Positions 45,168 through 55,136 of a stretch of DNA of 64,000 nt are shown here, in pieces (position 1 is the first letter of the stretch; each line of letters begins with the position of its first letter). The stretch spans positions 1 through 64,000 of the forward strand of contig NZ_JAEMGS010000003.1 of the NCBI RefSeq assembly GCF_017309075.1, in the 5' to 3' direction. Source of the DNA: Motiliproteus sp. SC1-56 (GTDB taxonomy: Bacteria; Pseudomonadota; Gammaproteobacteria; Pseudomonadales; Balneatricaceae). The notes beneath the pieces are model-generated. The model worked only from the letters and a program-made list of their open reading frames with translations. It was not told the origin of the DNA and searched no databases. The translations under genes and the position numbers were made by a program.

Positions 45168-45510
45168 GGGCGGGTCGATCGCTGGTGGATGGGGAACGCC
45201 ATAAATAAGTAAAGAGCGCCATTAACAATTAAAGAGCGCCATTCTAGCCCCGCAAGCCGGTGCTGGCGAATCACCCCGGTATTGCCCCGGCCGGGTGGGC
45301 GGTTTCACCGCTGAGCTTTTGCCTTGACTCTTACCGTGACCCTTACCTTGGCTTTCACCTTTGCTCAAACTTTCGATTCGAAAGCAAAAGCCATTCTTTA
45401 CCCCAGAAATGAAAATACAAACCGGCAATATCGATAGTTTTAGTCTTTGGAAACAACGAACGCCGCCTTAAAATAGCGCTTCAAATTTTCACCCAGGACC
45501 CGTTGTTAAC
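45168..45510. other. 343-bp intergenic stretch with a direct repeat
   Basis: No credible gene. The 13-mer AAAGAGCGCCATT occurs twice in a row, starting at 45211 and 45231, within an AT-rich patch; this may be a duplicated operator. Further on, the sequence is rich in CTTACC/CTTTGCTC repeats, which encode a low-complexity minus-strand frame that I reject. It holds the divergent promoters of the membrane protein and of the EamA transporter. Confidence 0.5.
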
Positions 45511-46395
45511 ATGCCCTTCGTCACCTTTTCCCACCTGTTGCTGATCAGCGTTGCCGCCATCTGGGGATTCGCCTTCGTGGCCCAGAGTGCCGGCATGGAC
45601 CACCTCGGGCCCCACAGTTTCAACGCCGCCCGGTTCGCCCTGGGGGCCCTGTCGCTGGTTCCGGTGTGGCTGGTACTGGGCGGCCGGCGCCTGCCCCAGG
45701 GCAAAACCCTGCTCTGGGGAGGCCTGGTCGCCGGCACCATCCTGTTCGCCGGGTTCAGCTTCCAGCAGGTGGGGTTGCTGTATACCAGCGCCGGCAACGC
45801 CGGCTTTATCACCGGCATGTACATTGTCATGGTCCCCATGGTGAGCTTCGCCATGGGCCAGCGCGGAACCCCCCAGACCTGGGCCGGGGTAGCGCTGGCG
45901 CTGGGCGGGCTTTACAGCCTCTCGATCGGTCCGGATTTCAAGATGGCCTACGGAGACTTGCTGGAGCTGATCGGTGCCCTGTTCTGGACCGCCCACGTCA
46001 TCGTCATCGGCTGGCTGTCGCGCAAAGTGGACCCGGTGGGGCTGTCCATCGTGCAGTTCCTGGTGGCGACCCTCTGGGCCACGCTCGCTGCCGCGCTCCT
46101 GGAAACCCCGACCCTGGCTGGCTTTCAGGGCGCCTGGCTGCCGCTGGTATATGCCGGGATCGCCTCCAGCGGCATCGCCTTTACCCTCCAGGCCATCGGG
46201 CAGCGGCGGGTCGATCCCAGCGTCACCGCGCTGATCCTCTCCATGGAAGCGGTGTTCGCGGTCATCGGCGGCTGGTTGCTGCTCGGCGAGGTGCTGAGCG
46301 GGCGGGAGTTGACAGGATGCGCCCTGATGCTCGCCGGCATGTTGATCAGCCAGTGGCCCAGCCGGCGCCAGGCCTCCACCCCGCAGCCGGCCTGA
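45511..46395 (+). CDS. EamA/DMT family transporter
   Basis: A 294-residue inner-membrane protein with ten transmembrane segments forming two EamA repeats (WGFAFVAQSAGMDHLGP and YAGIASSGIAFTLQAIGQRRV). DMT transporters export or import small metabolites such as amino acids. It converges with an Lrp/AsnC regulator two bases away, a common pairing for amino acid exporters, so amino acid export is a reasonable guess. Confidence 0.88.
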   Translation: MPFVTFSHLLLISVAAIWGFAFVAQSAGMDHLGPHSFNAARFALGALSLVPVWLVLGGRRLPQGKTLLWGGLVAGTILFAGFSFQQVGLLYTSAGNAGFITGMYIVMVPMVSFAMGQRGTPQTWAGVALALGGLYSLSIGPDFKMAYGDLLELIGALFWTAHVIVIGWLSRKVDPVGLSIVQFLVATLWATLAAALLETPTLAGFQGAWLPLVYAGIASSGIAFTLQAIGQRRVDPSVTALILSMEAVFAVIGGWLLLGEVLSGRELTGCALMLAGMLISQWPSRRQASTPQPA

Positions 46396-46397
46396 TC

Positions 46398-46841
46398 TCA
46401 GTCGAAGAAGGTCTGGGGCAACGCCCGTTCCACGGGGGTGGAAAGGATCATCATGGTATTGGTGTCCGAATAGTCGCAGAAGGTCTCCAGGACGCGGTCC
46501 AGCTGCGCCATGGAGGCCACCGCCAGCTTCACCAGAAAGGCCTGCTCGCCGGTGACGTTGTGGCACTCCACCGCCTCGTCGCAGGCCAGCACCAGCGCCT
46601 TGAAGGCCCGTTCCTGGGTGCGGAACACTTTACACTGCACCAAGGCGACGATGGGATAACCGGCCCGGTCCAGATCCACCTTCAGGCTATAACCGGCAAT
46701 AATTCCGGCCTGCTCCATCTTGCGAATCCGCTCGGCAACGGCGGGGGCTGACAGGTGCACCCGCTTGGCCAGTTCGGCGTATGACAGGCGGGCATTTTCC
46801 TGCAGTGCAGCAATCAGTTTCCGGTTGATACTATCCAGCAT
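46398..46841 (-). CDS. Lrp/AsnC family transcriptional regulator
   Basis: A 147-residue regulator. An N-terminal HTH (MLDSINRKLIAALQENARLS, then AELAKRVHLSAPAVAERIRKM) binds DNA and the RAM domain (ALVLACDEAVECHNVTGEQAFLV-type ligand pocket) binds amino acids. It is a dimer or octamer in this family. Its position beside the EamA transporter suggests it controls that gene or senses its cargo. Confidence 0.92.
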   Translation of the reverse strand: MLDSINRKLIAALQENARLSYAELAKRVHLSAPAVAERIRKMEQAGIIAGYSLKVDLDRAGYPIVALVQCKVFRTQERAFKALVLACDEAVECHNVTGEQAFLVKLAVASMAQLDRVLETFCDYSDTNTMMILSTPVERALPQTFFD

Positions 46842-46997
46842 GGATCCCTCTAGGCGTTAGAAGAAGGCCTTTTCAGCCTGTCCCAATGACAAAGCGCACA
46901 TATACGACGCCGCACCGCAACATTATCGCAAACTGATATAAGCATGCGGTGAAGAGCATCTACACTTGGTTTAAAGGGAATTAAACATCGTAATGTC

Positions 46998-47312
46998 ATG
47001 GACTTAGATTCTATCGAGGAGTACCGGCTAGAGCACCTGCGCGATGCCTCTTTCCGGGACCGGTTGCTGGCCAAGATTTTCAGCCAACACCAGCGGGACG
47101 GCGTCCCCTCTCCCCTTGCCAAACGCTTTCTGGCGCGGTTCGACCTTCTGGCGGGCCTGATCCTGAACGAAGGCCCCGGCTCCCCCCGGGTGCAGGAACT
47201 CTATGCCGAGCTTCAGGGCGAATTCGGAAGTTCCCGCGCGTTCAAGCCGATCCTCGAACAACTGCACTCGCTGGCCACAGCTCCGCGGCCGCAGCCGCCA
47301 CGTCACAAATAG
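46998..47312 (+). CDS. hypothetical protein, 104 aa
   Basis: Not recognised. A small soluble helical protein, MDLDSIEEYRLEHLRDASFR, with many charged residues and a short Pro/Arg-rich tail (APRPQPPRHK). The region before the ATG (46998) has only a weak ribosome site. It is divergent from the Lrp-type regulator and convergent with a small membrane protein gene. Nothing else can be said. Confidence 0.55.
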   Translation: MDLDSIEEYRLEHLRDASFRDRLLAKIFSQHQRDGVPSPLAKRFLARFDLLAGLILNEGPGSPRVQELYAELQGEFGSSRAFKPILEQLHSLATAPRPQPPRHK

Positions 47313-47331
47313 CTCAGGGGCCCCGAGACCT

Positions 47332-47709
47332 TCAAGGCAGCGCCTGTACCTCCATTCGCTCGCTATCGGCCAGACTGACGGACTGCCCGTGAACGGTCAC
47401 GAAGCGGCGCCCCTCCAGGTCTCCCTTGTACGCCTGGTAACGAACCACTTCCCCGGTCACGCTGTTGACGATCCGGATCTCCAGCAGCGTGCGGTCATCA
47501 AGCCACCGGTAAGCAAAAAAGGCCGCCGCGAGTCCAAGAAAAACAATCAGCAGGCCTGCCGCCAGCCGGCGCAGCGCCGGTGAATGCTCGCCAGTCGCCG
47601 GCGCGCTGCGGTCAGTCCCGCTTGAAGGACTCGCCTTAAGGCGCTGGTGGCGCAAAAAGAGGTAGGCGGCGCCGATAACCAGGGCTGTGAGAAGGATTTT
47701 GGTTAGCAT
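47332..47709 (-). CDS. hypothetical membrane protein, 125 aa
   Basis: Not recognised. Two membrane segments (ILLTALVIGAAYLFL near residue 5 and AAGLLIVFLGLAAAFFAYRW near 52) flank a Ser/Thr-rich loop, and a C-terminal beta-rich domain (IRIVNSVTGEVVRYQAYKGD, then LADSERMEVQALP) probably lies in the periplasm. It follows the GGDEF-EAL gene's terminal end in the convergent 47710-47768 space. Confidence 0.6.
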   Translation of the reverse strand: MLTKILLTALVIGAAYLFLRHQRLKASPSSGTDRSAPATGEHSPALRRLAAGLLIVFLGLAAAFFAYRWLDDRTLLEIRIVNSVTGEVVRYQAYKGDLEGRRFVTVHGQSVSLADSERMEVQALP

Positions 47710-47768
47710 AGATCATTCCCCTGGACGGTCATGCCCCCTCAGAAAAGGCCCCCGGGTCGGCCTTAGGG

Positions 47769-50330
47769 CTATTCCGCACAGGCCGTCGATTGGCGGCGGC
47801 AGTGCCGGGCGAGGAAGGCGGTGAGTTTTTCCACGGGCAAGGGGCGGGAAAGCCAAAACCCCTGAATCATGTCACATCCCATCTTCTTGAGGGCCTCGCG
47901 CTGCTCGGCATGCTCGACGCCCTCAGCGATGGCCATCAGCCCAAGACCGCGGGCCAGCTCGATGGTGGTGCGAATCACGTGGGCACCGCGCTCGTCACTG
48001 ATCACGTCGATCATCGACTTGTCGAGCTTGAGGTAGTCGGCCGGCAGCCCCTGCAGGTAGGTCAACGAGCTGTACCCGGTACCGAAATCGTCGATGGCCA
48101 AACGTACCCCCCGCCCGCGCAGGCGCTCCAGGGTGCGGCTGCCCTCCTCCAGATTATCGATCACCATGGACTCGGTAATCTCCAGAATCAGCGTCTGCGG
48201 AGGAATTCGCGTCTCCGCCAGCACCTTGTCCACGGTGGCCACGATGTCAGAGAGCATCAACTGCCGCGGCGATACATTCACACTGACGCTGAGCCCGGTG
48301 TAGCCCTCTTGATGCCAGCGGCTGAGCTGGCGACAGGCGGTCTCCAGCACCCAACGACCGGCCTCGACAATCAGCCCGCTCTGCTCCAGCAGCGGAATAA
48401 ACTCCACCGGCGACACATTGCCGTACTCCTCGTGGTGCCAGCGCAAGAGGGCTTCAAAGGAGACCACCTCATCATCAGCCAGGGACTGCTTGGCTTGGTA
48501 ATGGAGGGTAAAGAGGCCGTGGCGCACGGCATCGGGCAAATCCCGCATCATTCGGCTCTGGCGGGCCGCCCGCTGGCGCATGGTGTCATTGAACATCTGG
48601 AACTGCCCCATGCCCCTCTCCGCCGCATGACGCAGGGCCTGGTCGGCACTGGCCATCAGCTCGTCGATGTCGGTGGCGTCATCGGGGTAGATCGCCATAC
48701 CGCCGCTGATGGAGATATCCGATTTCTGGCCGTCCAGGTTGATCGGCTCCTGGAACTGCAGCATCAACCGCTCACCCACGAACACTCCGTCTTCGGGCTG
48801 TCGCACATCCTCGAAGACCAAGGCGAAATCATCCCCACCGATGCGGGCCACGGTGGGGTTGCTATCAAGGCGCGCTACTTCATCGGTAAGGCGCACGGAC
48901 TGGCGCAGCCGCTCGGCGATTGCCATCAGTACCGCGTCCCCCGCCTGGTGCCCGAGGCTGTCGTTGATATTGCCGAAGTCATCGATGTCCACGAACATCA
49001 GACCCAGGCAGCGCTTATGACGGTCGGCGCGAGCCATCGCCTTCTGCAGGTGGAGATATAGAAGACTGCGGTTGGGCAGGTGCGTCAGACTGTCATAGTG
49101 CGCCAGCTTCACCAGTTCCGCGTGGTGGCGGCGCTGGTCGCGGTTGGCGCGAAGAAAAATGGCCAACAACACCAGGAGCAACCCGACCCGGGCGGCAATA
49201 TCGATATAGAGACGGTGACGCAGCGGATCAGTCAGAGCCTGGAGCCGCGCCGGCGGCAGATGGTGGTACAGGCGCCAACGGCCCTCGCCCACCACATCGA
49301 GCGTCACCGAGGCGCCTCGACCTCCTGCCGCGCTCAGCGCCTCGCTCACCCGCCCGGGCGTCAGGCCGGCGAACAGGGAGTTGCGCCGGTCGTGAATGAC
49401 AATATCGTGGGTGTCCTGGGTCAGCAGAAAGTCCGCCGGCTGGGGAGGCAGGGCCCACGCTTCCTCGCGCGCCCGGGCCTGCTCGTCAGGCGTAATGGGA
49501 ATAAACGGTACCCCGACCAGTGCCGCCTCAAGCACGTTGGCGCGCAGGACCGCCGAAATGATGCCCTTGAACCCCTTGTCGTCGAGGCCAAAGACCGGCA
49601 CCGAGTAGAGAATCCCATGGGTATCCTCCACCGAACCGCCACTGACGGAGGCATACTGGGTGTTGTCGCAGGTGCGCATCAGCGGCGACGCGAGCGCGGG
49701 GATCTGGGTGATGTCGTCTGAAAATGACCAGCGCGGAAAATGCGCCTTGTACCAGCGCATCTGCTCGAGGTAGTAGGCGTACTCGTCCAGCTCGTACTCT
49801 TCGGGTATGTCCCCGTGGTTGCTCAGTCCCCCCTCGACGGGATCGTTGACGCCGACGATTTCCCCGTCATACATGAAAAACGGCACCTCTCCCCGGTCGG
49901 GTCGGAAGCCGTCGAGCACGTAATAAATCTCCGAAAGGCTGATGCTGTTGGCGAGGTTGCGGTAGATCTGCTCGAGGGTGTAATGGGTTTCCAGGGGAAG
50001 GCGGCCCTGGTAGACCACGTTCTCGCTCGTGCTCTGGCGGTTCGGACCGCTGACCGCGCGCACACTCGGCAGCAGGGAGATGGTGCGGATATGCTCGTAG
50101 ACAGCGAGGAACCGGTCTTCCAGCTCCTCCGCCTTACTCCCCAGCAACTGCACCTGGTACTGGGTCACCCGCTCCTGGGCCCTCTCCCGGTAGTCGAGAA
50201 CCAGCTCGCGAACATTCAGGGTCCAGAGCAGCAGGATCACCAGGATCATGCCCCATACCAGCCGCGAACCGGCAAAGGTATCGGGCTTGCGGGACCACCA
50301 ATCTCTGAAACGCGTATTCTTTGAGGGCAT
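47769..50330 (-). CDS. membrane GGDEF-EAL protein with periplasmic sensor
   Basis: An 853-residue c-di-GMP enzyme. The start at 50330 (MPSKNTRFRDWWSRK) is preferred over an upstream extension. Membrane segments near residues 30 and 350 enclose a periplasmic domain of about 290 residues of the dCache kind (EQMRWYKAHFPRWSFSDD). The GGDEF domain has GGDDF at 498-502 and the EAL domain EAL at 626-628 followed by LLRWHH; both look intact (EIT, DDFGTGYSSL, LKLDKSMI). Activity could go either way and may be controlled by periplasmic ligand. Upstream of nif3-like gene but separated by a 132-bp gap. Confidence 0.93.
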   Translation of the reverse strand: MPSKNTRFRDWWSRKPDTFAGSRLVWGMILVILLLWTLNVRELVLDYRERAQERVTQYQVQLLGSKAEELEDRFLAVYEHIRTISLLPSVRAVSGPNRQSTSENVVYQGRLPLETHYTLEQIYRNLANSISLSEIYYVLDGFRPDRGEVPFFMYDGEIVGVNDPVEGGLSNHGDIPEEYELDEYAYYLEQMRWYKAHFPRWSFSDDITQIPALASPLMRTCDNTQYASVSGGSVEDTHGILYSVPVFGLDDKGFKGIISAVLRANVLEAALVGVPFIPITPDEQARAREEAWALPPQPADFLLTQDTHDIVIHDRRNSLFAGLTPGRVSEALSAAGGRGASVTLDVVGEGRWRLYHHLPPARLQALTDPLRHRLYIDIAARVGLLLVLLAIFLRANRDQRRHHAELVKLAHYDSLTHLPNRSLLYLHLQKAMARADRHKRCLGLMFVDIDDFGNINDSLGHQAGDAVLMAIAERLRQSVRLTDEVARLDSNPTVARIGGDDFALVFEDVRQPEDGVFVGERLMLQFQEPINLDGQKSDISISGGMAIYPDDATDIDELMASADQALRHAAERGMGQFQMFNDTMRQRAARQSRMMRDLPDAVRHGLFTLHYQAKQSLADDEVVSFEALLRWHHEEYGNVSPVEFIPLLEQSGLIVEAGRWVLETACRQLSRWHQEGYTGLSVSVNVSPRQLMLSDIVATVDKVLAETRIPPQTLILEITESMVIDNLEEGSRTLERLRGRGVRLAIDDFGTGYSSLTYLQGLPADYLKLDKSMIDVISDERGAHVIRTTIELARGLGLMAIAEGVEHAEQREALKKMGCDMIQGFWLSRPLPVEKLTAFLARHCRRQSTACAE

Positions 50331-50462
50331 ACTGCTCGCCTGATGCGCTCTGGGCCGGCCGGCGTTTGCGTCACCAACCCAAAAAACCCAATAGTTCCGG
50401 GTGATTATGCAGGATGCGCCGGCCAAGATGCAACGCGAACGCACACCGGTCCGGGTCGACGG

Positions 50463-51224
50463 TTACACCGGGTTGTCGATATCGATAAACCGATGCTCCA
50501 AGCCAAGCTCGGCAGCCAGCCGCTCACCGACCGCCTGGACCCCAAAGCGCTCGCTGGCATGATGCCCGGCGGCAAAGTAATGCACGCCGCACTCTCGGGC
50601 ACTATGCACCGTCGGCTCGGAAATCTCTCCGCTGAGGTAGGCATCCAGGCCGAGCTCCGCAGCTTTGTCGATGTAGCCCTGGGCCGCCCCGGTGCACCAG
50701 CCGAGCCTCTCAATCCGTGCCGGGCCGCCGTCAATCCACTGCGGCGCCCGGCCCAGCACCTGCTCCAGCCGCGCGGCCAGTTCGGCCGGGGAAAGCGGCT
50801 GCGGCAGGCGCCCCCAAAGCCCGATACTACGAGGATTGTCAGGCTCCAGCCCGCCCTCGATACTCACCCCAAGCTGCGCTGCGAGCTGAACGTTGTTGCC
50901 CAGCTCCGGGTGCAGGTCCAGGGGAAGGTGGTAGGCGATCAGGCTGATGTCCTGCTTCAACAACGTTGCCAGACGGCGTTTTTTCATCCCCCTCACCGCG
51001 GGATCCTCTCCCTTCCAGAAGTAGCCATGGTGAACCAGGATGGCATCGGCACCTGCTTCCACCGCAGCGTCCAGCAGGGCCTGGCTGGCGGTGACCCCGG
51101 TCACCAGCCGCCGCACCGACCCGCGCCCTTCCACCTGCAGGCCGTTGGGGCAGTAATCGCTGATCGTGTGGGGCTGCAGCCACTCATCCAGGGTTTGTAG
51201 CAGCTTTTCCAAGGACACGGACAT
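50463..51224 (-). CDS. Nif3-like dinuclear metal center protein (YbgI)
   Basis: A 253-residue NIF3 family protein. The start at 51224 matches the family; MSVSLEKLLQTLDEWLQPH then DYCPNGLQVEG is typical. Metal ligands are in VHHGYFWKGE and in ISEPTVHSARECGVHYFAAGHHASE. The proteins form toroidal hexamers with dinuclear metal sites; a GTP-cyclohydrolase-like or metal-chaperone role has been proposed, but none is settled. It is upstream of, and divergent from, the DegS-type protease gene. Confidence 0.92.
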   Translation of the reverse strand: MSVSLEKLLQTLDEWLQPHTISDYCPNGLQVEGRGSVRRLVTGVTASQALLDAAVEAGADAILVHHGYFWKGEDPAVRGMKKRRLATLLKQDISLIAYHLPLDLHPELGNNVQLAAQLGVSIEGGLEPDNPRSIGLWGRLPQPLSPAELAARLEQVLGRAPQWIDGGPARIERLGWCTGAAQGYIDKAAELGLDAYLSGEISEPTVHSARECGVHYFAAGHHASERFGVQAVGERLAAELGLEHRFIDIDNPV

Positions 51225-51391
51225 AGCGAACTCCTTTGTGACGGCCGGTCGTGAGCGGAAGGGCGTATCCGCTCGCCTCCGGCGATGGCGATAGGTTTTG
51301 CTGCATGATACGGTGCTGCCGCGGCGGTTAAAACACGGATTACCAACAAACCAACCCGCTTCGTATAATGCTTTCATAATCCGACGAAGAG

Positions 51392-52552
51392 ATGCCCATG
51401 CATAAACTGACCACTCAGATTCTATGGCCGGTGGTGGCCGGTGTTCTGGTGGCGCTGGTAATGCTGCAGTTTTTCCCCCGTACGCCCCCCGCCGGCGGCC
51501 GGGTGGAGATACAGCAGGCCCCCACCAGCAACCTGCCGAGCCCGACGCTGACCGCCGTGGGCCCCGTCTCCTATGCGGAAGCGGTAGCCCGGGCCGCCCC
51601 CGCCGTGGTCAACATATACACCACGACCCGCATTCCTGCCCGCCAGCATCCCCTGCTGAACGACCCCTTCTTTCAGGACTTTTTCGACCTCAAGCAACTC
51701 CCCGAGCGGGAGCGGATTCAGTCCAGCCTGGGGTCGGGCGTTATCCTGAGCCCCCAGGGCTATGTGCTGACCAACAACCATGTCATCGCCGGCGCCGACA
51801 GCATTCGCGTGGCCTTGCGCGATGGACGGGAAACCAAGGCCGAGGTCATCGGCACGGATCCCGACACCGATCTGGCGGTGCTGAAAATCGACATCGAGGA
51901 GCTTCCCAGCATCACCCTGGCCTCCTCGGACGAAGTAGCGGTAGGCGACGTGGTGCTGGCCATCGGCAACCCTTTCGGAGTGGGCCAGACGGTGACCATG
52001 GGCATAGTCAGCGCCACCGGTCGCAATCAGCTTGGCATCAACACCTTTGAAAACTTCATCCAGACCGACGCGGCCATCAATCCGGGTAACTCCGGTGGCG
52101 CCCTGATCGACGCCCACGGCAACCTGCTGGGCATCAACACCGCCATCTTTTCCCGCAGCGGGGGCTCCCAGGGCATCGGCTTTGCCATCCCTTCCAACCT
52201 GGCCCGCAGCGTGCTGGGGGACATTATCGAGAACGGCCGCGTCATTCGCGGCTGGCTGGGGATCGAAATTCAGGTCATGACCCCGCGCCTGGCCGAATCG
52301 TTCGGGGTGGATGCCAGCCGGGGGCTGATCATCGCGGGGATCTTCCGGGACAGTCCGGCTCACCGCGCCGGCATGCAGCCGGGCGATGTGCTGATCAGCA
52401 TCGATGGAGAGCCGGTCACCGACTCGCGCCGGGCCATGAACCGTATCGCGGAGACCCGCCCCGGCGCCACCCTGGGGATGGAAGTCCTGCGCAACGGGCA
52501 CCGCAAGAGCCTGAAGGTCACCATCGGCGACCGGCCACCGAGCCAGAGTTAA
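51392..52552 (+). CDS. algW: periplasmic serine protease DegS/AlgW
   Basis: A 386-residue trypsin-like HtrA-family protease anchored by one N-terminal helix (ILWPVVAGVLVALVMLQFF). The triad is complete: His130 in TNNHVIAG, Asp160 in PDTDLAVLKI, Ser234 in NPGNSGGALID. One PDZ domain follows (GWLGIEIQVMTPRLAESFG). In pseudomonads AlgW is the DegS-type site-1 protease that cleaves the anti-sigma factor MucA/RseA during envelope stress. The gene lies beside hisC, as in P. aeruginosa. Confidence 0.92.
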   Translation: MPMHKLTTQILWPVVAGVLVALVMLQFFPRTPPAGGRVEIQQAPTSNLPSPTLTAVGPVSYAEAVARAAPAVVNIYTTTRIPARQHPLLNDPFFQDFFDLKQLPERERIQSSLGSGVILSPQGYVLTNNHVIAGADSIRVALRDGRETKAEVIGTDPDTDLAVLKIDIEELPSITLASSDEVAVGDVVLAIGNPFGVGQTVTMGIVSATGRNQLGINTFENFIQTDAAINPGNSGGALIDAHGNLLGINTAIFSRSGGSQGIGFAIPSNLARSVLGDIIENGRVIRGWLGIEIQVMTPRLAESFGVDASRGLIIAGIFRDSPAHRAGMQPGDVLISIDGEPVTDSRRAMNRIAETRPGATLGMEVLRNGHRKSLKVTIGDRPPSQS

Positions 52553-52696
52553 GCACCGGCCCGTACCACTGTGCGGCACGGGTCCGCAGCCTCTCCTGCC
52601 AAAATCACTACGACGGGAACCACCGGCGAGATGCAGGCTGAAAATATCTGCAATGCAGCCTTTAACCGCTGCTTAACGGCCATCACGGGATGAGGC

Positions 52697-53791
52697 TTAG
52701 CCCCCGAGCAACGCAGCCAGGGCCTGCAGCAAGGCGGCGTTCTCCTCCTCGCTACTGACGTTGATCCGCAGACAGTCCGCCAGGGCGGGGTGGGCGCCGT
52801 CCAGGAGCTTGACCAGAATGCCTTGCTCACGCAGCCCCTGGTGGAGCTGAGCGGCCTGCCCTTCGGGTGTGCGCACCAGCAGGAAGTTGGCCTCACTGGG
52901 CCATACCTGCAATCCGGGCAACGCCCCCAGGGCTTCGCTGAGCAGAACCCGGTTCTGCTGCAGCTGTCGGGTCTGGGCGCGCAGCACGTCATAGTGCTCC
53001 AGGGCAAAGGCCGCGCTGGCCTGGGTCAGCACGTTGATGTTGTAGGGCAGGCGCAGCTTCTCCAGCTCCGTCAACCAGGCGGGTTGCCCCACCAGCAGCC
53101 CCAGGCGCAGCCCGGCCAGCCCCACCTTGGACAGGGTGCGCATGATCACCAGGTTGTCATACTCATCGAGGAGCTTGAGCGAGTCCGCCTCGGTGAACGC
53201 GGTGTAAGCCTCGTCCACGACCACCAACCCCTCGCTGGCCTCGAGGATGGCGCGGACGCGGTCCTCGCTGAAGAGGTTGCCGGTGGGGTTGTTCGGCTGG
53301 GCGAGGAAGATCAGGGCCGGCTGCTCTGCGGCGATCGCCGCCAGCATCGCCTCCACGTCCAGGTCGAAATCGCTGTCCAGCGCTACCCCGCGGTACGCCA
53401 TGCCGGTGAAGGTGGCGATCATGCGGTACATGACAAAACTGGGTTCCGGAGCCAGCACGGTGCGCCCGGGTTCTGCTACCGCCATGGCCAGCAACTGGAT
53501 GATTTCGTCGGAGCCGTTCCCCAGCAGCAGGTCATAACGCTCAGGAATCTTCATCATCCGCGCCAACCCTTCCTTGACTGCGGCGGCGGCGGGCTCCGGG
53601 TAGCGGTTGATGGCAACCGCCTCCAACCGCTCCAGCCACGCTTTTTTCAGCGGCGCGGGCCAGCTGTAGGGATTCTCCATCGCGTCGAGCTTTAGCATGC
53701 CCTCGGCCGAGGGCACGGAATAGGCAGACAAGGCCCGGATCTCGGGGCGAATCAGGCTGGCGACGCGATCAGTAACGGCAGGGTGGCTCAT
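52697..53791 (-). CDS. hisC: histidinol-phosphate aminotransferase
   Basis: A 364-residue PLP-dependent aminotransferase that converts imidazole-acetol phosphate to histidinol phosphate. The start at 53791 is preferred. The PLP lysine is in MRTLSKVGLAGLRLG; VVDEAYTAFTE, LAQPNNPTGNLF and the Arg near EANFLLVRTPEG are also conserved. Coded 17 bp after hisD in the minus-strand his/murA/mla operon. Confidence 0.95.
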   Translation of the reverse strand: MSHPAVTDRVASLIRPEIRALSAYSVPSAEGMLKLDAMENPYSWPAPLKKAWLERLEAVAINRYPEPAAAAVKEGLARMMKIPERYDLLLGNGSDEIIQLLAMAVAEPGRTVLAPEPSFVMYRMIATFTGMAYRGVALDSDFDLDVEAMLAAIAAEQPALIFLAQPNNPTGNLFSEDRVRAILEASEGLVVVDEAYTAFTEADSLKLLDEYDNLVIMRTLSKVGLAGLRLGLLVGQPAWLTELEKLRLPYNINVLTQASAAFALEHYDVLRAQTRQLQQNRVLLSEALGALPGLQVWPSEANFLLVRTPEGQAAQLHQGLREQGILVKLLDGAHPALADCLRINVSSEEENAALLQALAALLGG

Positions 53792-53807
53792 AGAGGATCT
53801 CGACTGG

Positions 53808-55136
53808 CTAGCTGTTTGACGACTCGTCCGCTTGAATTCGGTACTCGGCGGAACAGGCATGGGCGGTCAGCCCTTCCCCACGGGCCAGGGTCGAGGCGAC
53901 CCGCCCAAGCTCAGAAGCCCCCCGAGCGGAAAACTGAATCACCGAGGAGCGTTTTTGAAAGTCGTAGACACCCAACGGGGAAGAGAAACGCGCGGTGCCG
54001 GAGGTCGGCAGCACATGGTTGGGTCCGGCGCAGTAATCCCCCAGGGCCTCAGCGGTGTAGCGCCCCATGAAAATGGCGCCGGCGTGGCGGATCTTAGGCA
54101 GCAAGGCCTCGGGGTCGGCCACCGAAAGCTCCAGGTGCTCCGGGGCGATACGGTTGATCAGTTCAACCGCCTGCGCAAGGTCCTGCACCTGGATCAAGGC
54201 GGCGCGCCGCTCCAGGGAGCGGCGAATGATATCGGCCCGTTCCATAGTGGGAAGCAGGCGTTCAATGCTGGCCTTGATTCTGTCGATGTAGCCGCTGTCG
54301 GGGGTGACGAGGATCGCCTGGGCGTCCTCGTCATGCTCGGCCTGGGAAAAGAGGTCCATGGCCACCCAGTCCGGGTCGGTCTGGCCATCGCACACCACCA
54401 GGATCTCTGAGGGCCCGGCGATCATGTCGATGCCCACCTGGCCGAAAACCGCCCGCTTGGCGGTCGCCACGTAGATATTGCCGGGACCGACGATCTTGTC
54501 CACCCGCGGCACGGTCTCGGTACCGTAAGCGAGCGCGGCCACCGCCTGCGCCCCACCCAGGGTAAACACCCGGTCGACTCCGGCCAGGGCCGCCGCGGCC
54601 AGCACCAGTTCGTTGAGTTCACCACCGGGAGCCGGCACCACCATGATGATCTCTGCCACCCCCGCCACACTGGCGGGCAGCGCGTTCATCAGTACCGATG
54701 AAGGGTACGACGCCTTGCCCCCGGGCACGTAGATACCGACCCGGTCCATCGGACGCACCTGCTGCCCCAGCCGGGTACCGTCGGCTTCTTCGTAGTGCCA
54801 GGAGTCCTGTCGCTGATGCTCGTGGTAGTCACGGATGCGCTCGGCGGCCCGTCTAAGCGCCTCGCGCTCGGCCTCACCGATGTTATCCAGGGCCTGCTGC
54901 AGCCGTTCCGGCCCGATCTCCAGCTCAGCCATGCTCGCCACATCGCGGCGGTCAAAACGGTTACTGTAATCAACCAGCGCGGCGTCCCCTTCGTCCCGGA
55001 CCCGGACCAGCACCTGCTCAACCACCTGGTTAACGGCGCTGTCGGAAACGCTGTCCCAGGCCAGCAGCGCATCGAGCTGCCGGTCAAAATCGGCCTGGGC
55101 GCTGGACAGTTTGGTGATCTTCAGCCGCTCACTCAT
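53808..55136 (-). CDS. hisD: histidinol dehydrogenase
   Basis: A 442-residue HisD, the last step of histidine synthesis, oxidising histidinol to histidine with two NAD+. [16 protein letters not shown] (NAD-binding) and [15 protein letters not shown] are conserved, as is the zinc site region SQAEHDE and [16 protein letters not shown]. Its start overlaps the hisG stop by four bases. Confidence 0.97.
   Translation of the reverse strand: MSERLKITKLSSAQADFDRQLDALLAWDSVSDSAVNQVVEQVLVRVRDEGDAALVDYSNRFDRRDVASMAELEIGPERLQQALDNIGEAEREALRRAAERIRDYHEHQRQDSWHYEEADGTRLGQQVRPMDRVGIYVPGGKASYPSSVLMNALPASVAGVAEIIMVVPAPGGELNELVLAAAALAGVDRVFTLGGAQAVAALAYGTETVPRVDKIVGPGNIYVATAKRAVFGQVGIDMIAGPSEILVVCDGQTDPDWVAMDLFSQAEHDEDAQAILVTPDSGYIDRIKASIERLLPTMERADIIRRSLERRAALIQVQDLAQAVELINRIAPEHLELSVADPEALLPKIRHAGAIFMGRYTAEALGDYCAGPNHVLPTSGTARFSSPLGVYDFQKRSSVIQFSARGASELGRVASTLARGEGLTAHACSAEYRIQADESSNS

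Noticed and set aside
45222-45428. Minus-strand frame of 68 codons in the intergenic gap before the EamA transporter
   Set aside because: The centre is a repetitive Lys/Gly/Gln/Ser run produced by CTTACC/CTTTGC-type repeats; no ribosome site and no domain.
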